This document shows positions 45,413-57,001 of a stretch of 64,000 bases of DNA, in pieces. The DNA comes from Bombyx mori (Eukaryota; Arthropoda; Insecta; Lepidoptera; Bombycidae): contig NC_085128.1 of assembly GCF_030269925.1 (NCBI RefSeq), positions 8,992,501 through 9,056,500 of the forward strand. The letters run 5' to 3'. Position 1 is the first letter of the stretch. Every line of letters begins with the position of its first letter. The notes under the pieces are model-generated. The model was not told the origin of the DNA, did no database searches, and saw only the letters and a list, made by a program, of their open reading frames with translations. The position numbers and the translations under genes were made by a program.

Positions 45413-46024
45413 ATGAAATCTATTGTAAGTGTCAAGTGTATTTTGTGTCTTTTTTTTTCCTCAAACGTGAAACAGTCTATTGATCAGCATTAGTGTACAA
45501 GTTCACTTATTTAATTCTAACTATGTGGAGTTATACGTGAAACGTAACATGTACACTGCGTTCTCTATCTAGCTGTAATAATATAAATAATTAATCAATC
45601 AATAATCATTTTATAAAAATAAATTTGCTTCGATTCACAGGTGTTGGTTTCTATGCTGGTCGCAGTGGCCTTGGCCGCGCCTCAGGGGCCCACCGAGCCT
45701 ATCCCAATTGTTCGTGACGACAGCCAAATCAACGGCGACGGGTCATACCAGTACGCTTTCGAAACCGGCAACGGTATTAGCGCTGACCAGAAGGGTGAAC
45801 TGAAGAAGGTTGGCGACGTTGAGGCTCTCGAAGTTCAGGGCGAATTCAAATATCCCGGAGAAAACGGTCAGGACATCTCTCTGACCTACACGGCTGATGA
45901 GAATGGCTTCCATCCATCCGGCAGCCACTTGCCAACCAGTCCCCCAATCCCGGAAGCCATCCAGCGCGCTCTCGACTTCATCGCCACCGCCCCTCCTGCC
46001 CCTGCAGCCGCTGCCGCACAATAG
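45413..46024 (+). CDS. RR-1 cuticular protein CPR-D
   Basis: Secreted chitin-binding cuticle protein, 131 aa. Exon 1 is 45413-45424 (MKSI), exon 2 is 45641-46024. Signal peptide to A16/A17 (MKSIVLVSMLVAVALAA). Mature start APQGPTEPIPIV, then [19 protein letters not shown] (38-56). RR-1 core GEFKYPGENGQDISLTYTAD (71-90), ENGFHPSGSHLP (91-102), with a Pro/Ala-rich tail ending AAAAAQ. It aligns residue for residue with CPR-E through about position 60, apart from substitutions. No intron in the RR domain, unlike CPR-A, B and C. The ATG is set by the 4-codon first exon with donor GTAAGT. Confidence 0.95.
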
Positions 46025-46029
46025 ATTCA

Positions 46030-48805
46030 ATCTAGTCTAACTTTACAAATAGTTATTGTTTTGTTAATAGTTTTTTTTTTAATTTTGTACCACAGATAAA
46101 CATTTTAATATAATACTAATTCAATTTATGGCTGATTTTATTGATTAACAACCTTCGGAGTTTGAATACCAAAAAAACACATTTAAAGAATATATGTACC
46201 TAAAAGTTTCTAAAATATTATTATGTATTTCTAAATGTTTGTACTGTGGACATTAATTATTAAAAAGAATTATAACAAATCAATCAATATAACTACAAAG
46301 TACTCTCTTATACAACAATAAAATGACGGTCCAAAAAAATTTTATCACACGGATACCAGTTTTTCATTTAGGCCTTTAATTATCATCAAAACGTCACTAT
46401 TAAATGACAAATTAATCACAACATTAAATTGCATTTTGAGCCTATTTTAATACATGCAATAAGTACATTTCAATGAAAGAATTTACAACACAGCACAAAC
46501 CTATTATTATACAATTTGTATAAACGCATAAGTATCATTCGGTGTAATAATAATTGATAGATTCATGCGTTAACTGACATTTAAATGTAAAATAACAACA
46601 CAGTTGTTCGTTGTGATTAGCCGACAGTAATGTCCAAGGGCACACCGAATGAACTTTCAAAGGCGTTCGGTTAAAAAAATAATTTAATGACCAAGAGATG
46701 GCTAATGAATATGCAGATTATAAATATTAAAATAACAAAATCGTCGATGATACACAGTATTTTTTTTTAAAATATCAGTTGCGACTTGTATGCTAAGCGC
46801 ATGTTTCATTTTTGGTTCTAGAAATTTTATATTCGCCCTAACCGTCGCACTTTTTCTATGTGAATAGGTTGACTACGTAAAATGAAGTGAATTCGAATAG
46901 TCTCAGTTGAGATTTTGACGTCATGTTTCAATTTCAACATCGGCGTTCACAATTCGACTTTGATAAGTTCCGGGAGCCACGTAATACAAACCTGGTTTAT
47001 GCCCTCGTCTGCTTATCTTATAAAATTCATACGCATGCACGAGATCGACTGATTTACGATTTCCAAGAACATAGAACTGTTTTCGATGCTAATTCTGAAA
47101 CGTGACGAGCGAGTTCAATGGCTTGATTGCATAGAACTATTCAATTTTTAGATGAAACCATTCATCCTTCGTCTAGTTGGCCTTGAAATTATCCTTTACT
47201 GATAGTATCGAGTATGTAATTGTCAAGTAACGTAACTAGGTAGACGAGCGTTCTTTAATGTCATGCATGATTGTCGTTGTAAGTAATGTTGTGTTTTCAA
47301 ATGTCAAACACATTAGTACATCTGCAGCCTCAATCTTATTGCTTAGCGGTTGTTCGTTTGCTGACCGTTGCACCATTAGGCCAAAACGGTTACGGCTGGT
47401 AAAATTCAATGATGAAAAAAACCGCATTAAGAATTTACATGTACTGGTAATAGTAAATTAGTAATAGTAAATAGTAGTACTGTTGGTAGGCATGGGGTGG
47501 TCGCTAGGATAAGTACCACCGTCCTGTTAGGGGGTCTACTGATTCTATCTGCGGAGCTAACTCCGAGAATTAGGTGTGTCGAAACATTTCACCGATTACC
47601 CCTTTCTTGCCTGTTTTTGTGGCAAAGGAACTCTGCTGTCTGATTTGAAGGAATACAGAACAGGTTTATGGAAAGTACTTTAAGATACAACGGCCAGATT
47701 TACCATCATGCATGCATGCTCATCTGATTTCGATGGCTAAGAAAACATTATTAGAAAGAAACGGAGATATTGATTGACCTAAAGTCTTAAAGTAAGCGGT
47801 CACTTTATTGTTAATAGAGAGATCATGATCATCATCAAGATCATTCCATGTAATTCTCATGTCGTGTGTGGTTTCATCAAATACAAAAATGTTACACAGA
47901 TATGATATTAGTTTATTACTATATTTATAACTTGATTATATTTTTCTAAATACACACTATTAATACACACACATATGGCACACCAAATAAAAAATAATAC
48001 ATGATCATACACTGCTGATAATTTTAATATTATATTATGACCAAATATTAATTTTATATTTTGTTACATTAATTTAGGGAAATTGTTAAAGTCAATAAGT
48101 TTCTAAGGGAGAATGTAGGGGAAGACGAATGTCACTTGTTTTTCCCCAAAATTTTCTGTTTTACTTGCCATCTGCAATCTACACCTTTTTCGTAATAGAT
48201 TCGATAGAATTGAGGATTTGAAGAGTGAGAAGAGTCAGAAATATTCTTTTAAAAACATATTCTTCAAAACTCCTAGGCATCCACTTTTCGATTTCCGCTT
48301 AATATAGTTATTTTTTTTAGTTAGTGAATAACTCATCCTGTCAAGATTATAAGGGTATTAATCATTTAGAAAAGCTATATAGTAAAAAATAAAATTTAGA
48401 TAATTTACCGAAGTATGTTAATAAAACACAATAAAAAAGTGACAATGTGCCATATTTTCTAAATTTACGAAAATTTAGTTGCAAAATGAGTAAAGCGCTA
48501 ACACTATCATAATACATTTTGTAGTCAACTTTTCCTCATATTTTGTGAGCCATCGGTATTGCAGAGTATAACATACCGGATCTTATTTCTTAATAAAATT
48601 CTTGAGTCACAAAATCACAATTATTATATTACAACTAACCATTTTCCCTTTGGATGTGTGGTTCACAAAATGTTATTCTACAAAGGCCTTATTTACCAAA
48701 TGTATATTGTTTTCCGCTTGAATTAAGAGAGCTCATTATTTCCTTATCTTTTGTGAAGATTGATGTTGTGACTAAAACTACAGAAACCCTTTTGATGTAT
48801 TTGAT
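46030..48805. other. Spacer between CPR-D and the repeat block
   Basis: AT-rich. A GATAAA at 46095-46100 could serve as CPR-D poly(A) signal. A degenerate Bm1 body remnant lies near 47482-47530 (GTTGGTAGGCATGG, AAGTACCACCGTCC). No genes recognised. Confidence 0.4.
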
Positions 48806-48807
48806 GG

Positions 48808-49058
48808 TTTTTTTTATTATTGCTTAGGTGGTTGGACGAGTTCACAGCCCACCTGGTGTTAAGTGGTTACTGGAGCCCATAGACATCTACAACGTAAATG
48901 CGCCACCCACCTTGAGATATAAGTTCTAAGGTTTCAAGTATAGTTACAACGGCTGCCCTACCCTTCAAACCGAAACGCATTACTGCTTCACGGCAGAAAT
49001 AGGCAGGGTGGTGGTACCTACCCGTGCGGACTCACAAGAGGTCCTGCCACCAGTAAAA
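48808..49058 (-). mobile_element. Bm1 SINE, 5'-truncated
   Basis: TTTTTTTATTATTGCTTAGG to CCTGCCACCAGTAAAA, well preserved. Confidence 0.88.
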
Positions 49059-49109
49059 TGAGTAAATTGATGTGCAAAATAAGTGATGGAGCGTTTAGGT
49101 AATAGAATT

Positions 49110-49275
49110 ATTTTTTCCCTACCTAATCGCTGGCAGCTTAGGGGGCTATTCTAACTACCCACGGTACGGTAGGTGAGCTCACAGGCTGAGCCTGAGAGAG
49201 CTTGTTGACACTGGCCATAACAAGAGCAGTGCTTCGCAGAATCTGCCATTGAGTCACAATCATGACCACCTGAGA
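49110..49275 (-). repeat. LINE 3' tail (58640-58908 family), diverged
   Basis: TTTTTTCCCTACCTAATCGC, GTAGGTGAGCTCACAGGC, AAGAGCAGTGCTTCGCAGAA: reverse complement of the LINE 3' UTR. Confidence 0.6.
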
Positions 49276-49496
49276 AGGAAATAACTTTGCTCCGGCGACA
49301 GGCGGAGTAATCGATAAAAACTTCGTCATTAGGCTGTTTGTAATTTTAACATTGTCTAAGATGTAATTAAATTTTGATTTGTTCATCACAACCTTAGCCA
49401 CCTGTCTTACAGGTGAATTGAATCGCATTTAGACATACCTAGTTGAAGATTTTGAACTTCTGCGATTTTGACACTGCCTTTATCCCAAAAACATAT

Positions 49497-49892
49497 AAAT
49501 AAATAAATAATAAATAAATAATAAATAAATAAATAATAAATAATAAATAATAAATAATAAATAATAAATAATAAATAATAAATAATAAATAATAAATAAT
49601 AAATAATAAATAATAAATAATAAATAATAAATAAATAAATAAATAATAAATAAATATAAAATAATAAATAAATAATAAATAAATAATAAATAATAAATAA
49701 ATAATAAATAAATAATAAATAAATAATAAATAAATAATAAATAATAAATAATAAATAAATAAATAATAAATAAATAATAAATAAATAAATAATAAATAAA
49801 TAATAAATAAATAATAAATAAATAATAAATAAATAATAAATAAATAATAAATAAATAATAAATAAATAATAAATAAATAATAAATAAATAAA
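49497..49892. repeat. Long AAAT/AAT compound microsatellite
   Basis: About 395 bases of AAATAAAT and AAATAAT units with no interruption longer than a base or two. It adjoins the tail of the SINE at 49893-50138. The long minus-strand frames across it encode only Ile/Leu/Phe/Tyr repeats and are artefacts. Confidence 0.97.
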
Positions 49893-50138
49893 TATTTACT
49901 AACAATCACGCCACGTTAACTAGTCCCGTGATAAGTTCGTAAAGAACTTGTGTTACAGGTACCAGATAACTGAAATAAATGTAAGATTTTTATTATACAC
50001 ATACATATATTTAATATACATCCATAACCCTGGAAAAGACATTTATATTTATCATACAAATACCTTCCCTTGGCGGGATTCGAACCCGCGACCCCCTTAT
50101 ATAGTGACCATGTCACTTACCACTACACCAGACGGCCG
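49893..50138 (-). mobile_element. tRNA-headed SINE, family 2
   Basis: Reverse complement of 11543-11808: tail side at ATTTACTAACAATCACG, head at GGCGGGATTCGAACCCGCG and CACTACACCAGACGGCC. Its (ATTT)n tail runs into the 395-bp microsatellite. Confidence 0.8.
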
Positions 50139-50143
50139 TTCAG

Positions 50144-50592
50144 TTTTTTTTTTTTTTTTTTTATTGCTTGGATGATTGGACGAGCTCACAGCCCACCTGG
50201 TGTTAAGTGGTTACTGGAGCCCATAGACATCTACAACGTAAATGCGCCACCCACCTTGAGATATAAGTTCTAAGGTCTCAATTATAGTTACAACGGCTGC
50301 CCCACCCTTCAAACCGAAACGCATTACTGCTTCACGGCAGAAATAGGCAAGGTGGTGGTACCTACCCGTGCGGACTCACAAGAGGTCCTACCACCAGTAA
50401 TTACGCAAATTATAATTTTGCGGGTTTCATTTTTATTACACGATGTTATTCCTTCACCGTGGAAATCAATCGTGAACATTTGTTGAGTACGTATTTCATT
50501 AGAAAAATTGGTACCCGCCTGCGGGATTTGAACACCGGTGCATCGCTTCAACACGAATGCACCGGACGTCTTATCCGTTAGGCCACGACGAC
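50144..50592 (-). mobile_element. Bm1 SINE, full length, with TTCAG target duplication
   Basis: T-run of about 20, complete body and head ending CCACGACGAC. TTCAG occurs at 50139-50143 and 50593-50597. The copy is close to the consensus, so it is young. It sits right against the head of the family-2 SINE. Confidence 0.92.
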
Positions 50593-50597
50593 TTCAG

Positions 50598-51400
50598 AAG
50601 TTAGTGTAGTTATGTATGTAGTTATGTATGTGACACATTAAAATTTAATACACGTAATCATATAGAACATTTATACTGCTTCGGTATGTAACATTGGATT
50701 CTAGTCAGCTGCGCTGCTGAATAAAACTACTTAATATTCTTGTCTAGAGCTAAAGGCATTATAAGTTAAGTAAAATTCGATAGAACTCTTAGGGATAATC
50801 TGATCAAGTGTTACTGGGATACAAGAAAACCTTACGACTTATGTATGCATGAATGAATATTTTACAAAGTACTATCGTCATTTTGTTTTTATTGCCGACC
50901 TCACATTAAACTGTTTGTGTAATATACATATAAAATTACTAATAGTTTGTGTATTTATTGGTTTATTACCATTTACATTATTTTATATTTATGTGACGGA
51001 GGTCAAGACTTTTAATGGGTCGCTGAGTCAGCGTAGTATTTATATATTTGCTTACACTTCATTGTATTTGAAACATTAATATTTTGTCAAGAATCGACTA
51101 GAGATGTTTGACATAAAGGGCTAACTCTACAAAGGCTTGAAAATATATTATACAAATGAATCTTTGAAGACCATTTCCATTATAAGTCTTGTAGTAGAGT
51201 TTTTAAGACTAAGCTAGGCCTGGCATGCGCTGTACGGCTTAAGCCACATAATCGAAACATTTTTATATTAGGCTAAATAAATAGGTCGAGGGATTTTATA
51301 CGGGGTATAAGAAGAACATCCCCGAAGACGAACTGCTAATAAAATACTAGTCTTAAAAAAAAAAAAAACTGATCATGAATACGCAACGGAACGCAATTTT
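50598..51400. other. AT-rich spacer
   Basis: No recognised feature. Confidence 0.42.
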
Positions 51401-51435
51401 CCTTATCTAGCGATCTATCTTGCGATAGTTAATTA

Positions 51436-51536
51436 CGAGCGTCAACCCCACCTCTGAGCTGTTGCTCGCCCACATGTCCTGGTGAAACTGGAAAGGCCTC
51501 CGGGCCACCGGTAATCCCACAGTCCTAAAAAAAAAA
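51436..51536 (+). repeat. LINE 3' tail (GGCCACCGGTAATCC family)
   Basis: GCTCGCCCACATGTCCTGGT, GGCCACCGGTAATCCC, then A-run. Relative of 10845-11040. Confidence 0.5.
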
Positions 51537-51639
51537 CGAGTGCCAGAGTTAACTTTTAATTGTGATACATTGCGTGCAAAATAAATATGAATAAAGTATG
51601 TTTATTTGTGCTTTCGTGTCTGGAACCATTTATTAAACA

Positions 51640-51854
51640 CTAGCGACCCGCCCTCGCTTCGCTTCGGAAACATTAAAACACACATGAAACCAAAAAAAAA
51701 AATTAAAAAAAAATTACAAAAAGTAGCCTATGTTCATCAGGGACAATGTCGGCTTCTAATGGAAAAAGAATTTTTCAAATCGGTCCAGTAGTTTCGGAGC
51801 CTATTCGAAACAAACAAACAAACAAATCTTTCCTCTTTATAATATTAGTATAGA
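51640..51854 (-). mobile_element. Helitron-like element, near twin of 6607-6846
   Basis: A|CTAGCGACCCGCCCTCGC at the left and TATTAGTATAGA|T at the right. On the minus strand it reads TC...CTAG, 215 bp. It shares nearly all sequence with 6607-6846 except for simple-repeat length. Confidence 0.75.
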
Positions 51855-51855
51855 T

Positions 51856-54580
51856 GCGGTATCTGGTTTTCGTTTTTGGGGTTCGATAGTAGGACGGATA
51901 TGAAGGACCGGTGTGACTTAATTGTGACAACACTCAATCGAGTCACACGGATTTATTAAACATCTTTTTCCAGATCCAAATCCAGCATGAACTTGACTGC
52001 TTTCCTGAGATCGATTTTCTTAACCTTTTTTCAGTGCAGCTAGTATTTTTCACTAACCAAGGAACAATGGTCAAACAGAACGTGAAGAGGCATTTCATTT
52101 TCAGAGTCAGTTTTACTTTTCGTCGACTTGCTTGTGCCTTCGCAACTTATAATGTCCAAAACATATCCTTTGTGTACATAAATAACACGCAGTTTTAGTA
52201 TTTCTGGTTTTAAATAAAATTTGCTTAGAAAATACTTAATTTGTTCTCTCATAAATATTCTTCGTCTCGTTAGTAAAACCAGCTTTTACAAATTAATAAT
52301 TAAAACAAATCCTATCGATTATTATTCAATATCTATTTTGTGTTCGTCGCGTCCTTGTGTAACCGGTTTCATTTTTGTAAAAATATGTTTGGAAAACCCG
52401 TGACTTACTACATTTATATATGGGAATGGTTGGGTTAGTTACAATAATAATAAATTATGATTACTTTACACTTAATTACTACTTAAAGAACTTATTGGAT
52501 ACGTTGGATGTCGTGCTTTTTAATGACTTTTTTGTTTTTGATGTTCCGAATACTTTACAATTTGCTATATCAAATTTATTTTAAAGTAAATATATTAAAA
52601 ATGATAAAATACAAATCATAGAACAAAAAACGTATGCAGTAAAAGTAATACTCAAGAAGAAACAGAAAAAATCTCTCCCTGTAATACGTGGATTTTCTGA
52701 GATATAACCTAAGAAGGATTGACGTCGGGTAGGCGGTTGGTCGTAAAATTCGTACAAAATCCTTGCAGCATCATAAAAGGAAATGCTGCGGCGATCCCGG
52801 CCTGTGTTGGATAAGAAGAAGAAGCTTTGAATACTTTAAGGTTTTTATAAGATTACTTATCATAATGAATTATGAACGAGAACACAAGCAGAATTATAGC
52901 GCCTACCAGTGCGATCACAATAGGCGCTACCGCAGGTGATTACTATCTATCGGCGGTGATTTGAAATCAATCATTTTCGTTTTCATAACATTTGTCATAT
53001 CACAGAGTAAGTAGCATTATTTAATAAATACAACTTAAATTTTAATCTCTTATGTTATCATTTATGTAGCCGAATTCAATTAAATATGCATTATTAAGAA
53101 TAACTCGAAAATAAATGATCAGATCTGAGATCTCATCGAAATCATTTCAAAGGGATTATACCTAAGAAGCATCACTTCGCAAAATAAAAGCATCGGTTCA
53201 TCTAGAAAAGATTTCTGAGATAAAAAACATATAACAGGCGAATAGCGAAAGCCTTCGTTTTTGACGTCGGTTAAAATGAGGAGCATTTTGAATATTAAAA
53301 GATTGAGCTTATGAGCTACTGGGAATTTAAGTTACTAGATTATGGTCCTATTATTCAAAGGTGCTCGATAGTAAGGGGACATTGGTTGAATTAGTGCGTT
53401 ATTCGAGATTGGCCCACTAAATATGTATGTATGTAACTCATAATTGCAGCTGTCAATCAAAGTTTGTAGCTAATTGCGTGCTCTTGTTAGAAAACAATTA
53501 AGTTCTGTTCACGAGCATTTTTTCCCCCTTACTTTATACAAAACAGACAGTAAATTGCGATTTCGTTTAAAACAATTAGCAAAGTGATTTAATACAAAAC
53601 AATAATATGTTGTGCATTTTTTATGTACGCATTAAAATTTATGTGGTTCCGATTCCGATATTATAACAGCATCCTGAAGACATTAACAGACCGTTATGAC
53701 TGTCGGTACTTGAACCATTGTACCATGGTTCACTTGCGGACTAAATAATAATAATAATAATAATAATGGTTGGTTCGAAGTAAGTATCAGTGGAATGGAA
53801 TATTTGAAATGTACTCAACTGATAACTGCTTTTAATATATGTATCTTTTTTATTTGATTGGTTTTGTTAATTTTAAGTATGTTTCAATGATACTATGTAC
53901 ACATATGGACTTATTGTTTTCTGAAATAAAATAAACCATTCATTCATTCATTCATAATCAGATGTGTGGTTTCAAATCTCTTTGAAGAACTTCATTGTCT
54001 CAGTGAGAATAGTCCCTGGTCTGTATAAGGGAATCTATGCTCTTGTATGCAGCTTAAGGATATGATAGGTGTCTTAAGGTGATTGAAATAAGTTTGTTGT
54101 TGCAGTAGAACTTCCCGTCATGAATAAAAAAACACGTAGAATTAAAGCTTTTTACTGCTTATAATTTCATATACTATATGATTAATTAACTATAAAATAC
54201 AGAGAGCCTATAATATAACAAGTATATGTAAATGGCTAGCGGATGTACTACTTCAGAAGCTTTAGCATACCTAATTATAAATACAGATAGTTTGTCGCAG
54301 TAAATTAAAAACGCATGTAAATCACAATTAACTATAGAATAAGTATGTTCATTGAGTTTTTTATTTTAAAATAATGGTATAGATAGCATTTTCGTCGGTA
54401 ATATATACAAAAAAAGTCTGAAAAAATCGTTTCTATTCATTGATGGTTTTTTTTATTTTCAGTAGTTTTCAGACTTTTTTAAATGAGTTTTTATCTTTTC
54501 GTTTTTATTTTCAAACAGCAAAAGCTGGTAAATACAAGAGTTAAAAGCAAACAAATACATTTACCAATTTATAGAATATT
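51856..54580. other. AT-rich spacer with simple repeats
   Basis: (AAT)n at 53741-53767 and (ATTC)n at 53938-53954; the latter, after AAATAAAATAAACC, looks like a LINE tail. No gene recognised. Confidence 0.4.
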
Positions 54581-54581
54581 A

Positions 54582-54969
54582 CTAGCTGACCCGGCAAACA
54601 TTGTTTTGCCATATATAAGATTTCTAGGGAATTTCCAGTGTAGAAAAAAAATATACTTATTGTAAGTGTGTAAGGATGTGGTAAATGAGTGAAAGAGGTA
54701 TGTAGTGCTGTGAACGATGAGGGAATATATAATAAAAATAACAAAACCTCATTCAACCATATAATACCTCATTATAACAAAAAAAAATGTCCAAATAAAA
54801 AAAAATATGTTAGGGGTGGACAACCCTAATCACTTAGGGGTATGAAAAACAGATAGTAGCCGATTCTCAGGCTTACTGAATATGCATAAGAAATTTCATA
54901 AGAATCGGTCAAGCGGTTTCGGAGGAGTATGGGAACGAACATTGTGACACGAGAATTTTATATATTAGA
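54582..54969 (-). mobile_element. Helitron-like element, left arm of an inverted pair
   Basis: A|CTAGCTGACCCGGCAAAC at the left and TATATATTAGA|T at the right; 388 bp, minus orientation. Inverted copy at 55222-55610. Confidence 0.7.
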
Positions 54970-55221
54970 TTATTATTTTTCTTAATTTAACCATACAAAA
55001 TAATGAAGCTTCAAACATTGCAATATCTACCAATCGTCCTCCTTTCTTAAGGCTGCTAATTAGTATATTTACTTACCTGCCTACATATTCAATACTTTAA
55101 GAATTCACGAGATTATACAACACAGCTTGAGTTTTAGTTGGGTAACGATTTATTGTCAATCACTATAGACAGCTCGTTGCGAATCTTACACAAATCACGT
55201 GTCAATCGCATATTGATTTAA

Positions 55222-55610
55222 TCTAATATATAAAATTCTCGTGTCACAATGTTCGTTCCCATACTCCTCCGAAACCGCTTGACCGATTCTCATGAATTTT
55301 TTTATGCATATTCAGTAAGCCTGAGAATCGGCTACTATCTATTTTTCATACCCCTAAATGATTAGGGTTGTCCACCCCTAACATATTTTTTTTTATTTTG
55401 ACATTTTTGTTTTGTTTTAATGAGGTATTATGTGGTTGAATGAGGTTTTGTTATTTTTATTATATATTCCCTCATCGTTCACAGCAATACATACCTCTTT
55501 CACTCATTTACCACATCCTTACACACTTACAATAAGTTAGTTTTTTTTCTACACTAGAAATTCCCTAGAAATCTTATATATGGCAAAACAATGTTTACCG
55601 GGTCAGCTAG
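55222..55610 (+). mobile_element. Helitron-like element, right arm of an inverted pair
   Basis: A|TCTAATATATAAAATTCTCG to GGGTCAGCTAG|T, 389 bp, plus orientation. Highly similar to the left arm, so a transcript across both could fold into a long hairpin. Confidence 0.72.
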
Positions 55611-55794
55611 TAACTATATATGCATCCGAATGCGTGAAGAAGCTCAATGAATGGAGTGTAATTAATAAATGACGTTTTCGATCATCACGCAAGCGCACGA
55701 GTACGTTAGGAACGCACATATTTTGTTGAATTTATTGTGACGTGCATAATGCTGCAATCATATCCAGAGGTGGTAGGCAGTTGAGACCCGTGCG

Positions 55795-55830
55795 TATATA
55801 AATGCTGATAGTACAGCCTCACATCAACAT
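55795..55830 (+). promoter_or_regulatory. CPR-E core promoter
   Basis: TATATAAA at 55795-55802. ACATCAACATT places a probable start A near 55826, 31 bases downstream. Confidence 0.6.
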
Positions 55831-55860
55831 TGTCTAGTGCCTTCACCGACAAATACAAAC

Positions 55861-56849
55861 ATGAAGACCTTTGTTGTAAGTGCTAGTGAACGTGCTTTAT
55901 TATTAGTATATGTTATTTAAAATAAATAAAAAATTGTGACGCTAGTGAAGTGAAGTCGTTTGTTTGCAAAAGCTATTATAGTGACGCGAAAAGAAAACAA
56001 CGTTTTTTTTTGGTTAAATATCTGATTTTACGTCCGGTGTTAAGCGAGTACTGGAGCCCATGGAAATCTCTATTATATTAGAAAAAAACTGCCGTTTTAG
56101 CTTTAAGGCTGGATTGCATGATTGTTTAGCGGCAGAAATAGACAAAAAAGTAGACCCGTGTAAGCTTATAGTAAGCAGGGAAGTAAGTCTACATATAATA
56201 CGGACAGCTGGGAAATAAGATGGCGTAATCACTGTTACAATAAAGCGTATTGTGAGTCTGCACGGGCAGGTTCTATTATCCTGCCTCTTCCTGGTTAGAA
56301 GTGTGGAACTTCGAAGTCATGTTTGAAAAGGGATTAGGGCATTAGGGTTGTGATGTCTTGTAAGCAATTTATACTAGGTGAACTGTGAAGGTTGTCTACC
56401 AATCGATACTTAAAATTGACCACAGGGGACAATTATCATAAAAGATTTTGACGATTGGATTTTTACAGATTCTCTTCGGACTTGTGACGGTCGCGGTAGC
56501 TGCACCCCAATCACCTACTGAACCCATCCCGATCCTGAAGCAGGAGAGCAGCATCGAGCCTGATGGGTCCTACCAATACTCTTATGAGACTGGAAATGGT
56601 ATCTCCGCTGCCGAGCGAGGCGCTCTCAAAAACATCGGCGCTGAAGAACCTGCTTTACAGGTTGAAGGTCAATTCCAGTACCCAAGCGAGGACGGTGGTA
56701 CTATCCAGTTGTCCTACATCGCCAATGAGAACGGCTTCCAGCCTCAGGGATCACATTTACCCACACCACCCCCAATTCCTGAAGTCATCCAGCGCGCTCT
56801 CGCATACCTCGCCACCGCACCCCCACAGCCTGAAAACAACAGGCCATAA
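55861..56849 (+). CDS. RR-1 cuticular protein CPR-E
   Basis: Secreted chitin-binding cuticle protein, 131 aa. Exon 1 is 55861-55875 (MKTFV), exon 2 is 56469-56849. Signal peptide to A16/A17. [20 protein letters not shown] leads to [21 protein letters not shown]-1 core [20 protein letters not shown], then [18 protein letters not shown]. The canonical AD before ENG is AN here. The Pro-rich tail ends PQPENNRP. A close paralogue of CPR-D with the same single-intron structure. The intron (55876-56468) holds two degenerate Bm1 pieces. No symbol recalled. Confidence 0.95.
56030..56412. mobile_element. Two degenerate Bm1 pieces in the CPR-E intron
   Basis: 56030-56180 is a minus-strand remnant (GGTGTTAAGCGAGTACTGGA, GCGGCAGAAATAGAC). 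56247-56412 is a plus-strand remnant (TATTGTGAGTCTGCACGGGC, CTAGGTGAACTGTGAAG). Both are old. Confidence 0.5.
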
Positions 56850-56995
56850 TTATTCCGTTAATTTGCTTAAAAAAAGAGTTAATTCAGTAATTCTAGTTGA
56901 ATTTGAGATGCCAATTTATTTCTTAACGTATTTAAGTAATTTCAGATATTCTTTTTTATATTTTTGTACAGAATTGTTCTATTTATGATGTAAGT

Positions 56996-57001
56996 AATAA
57001 A
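56996..57001 (+). terminator. CPR-E polyadenylation signal AATAAA
   Basis: AATAAA 147 bases after the stop. Confidence 0.6.

Noticed and set aside
45743..46030. 95-codon minus-strand frame
   Set aside because: Antisense shadow of CPR-D exon 2.
49439..49909. Long minus-strand frames of 141-156 codons rich in Ile, Leu, Phe and Tyr
   Set aside because: They are read-through of the AAAT/AAT microsatellite, which lacks stops in two frames on that strand. No domain, start context or homology.
56563..56988. 141-codon plus-strand frame
   Set aside because: Shifted-frame shadow of CPR-E exon 2. The RR motifs are in the other frame.
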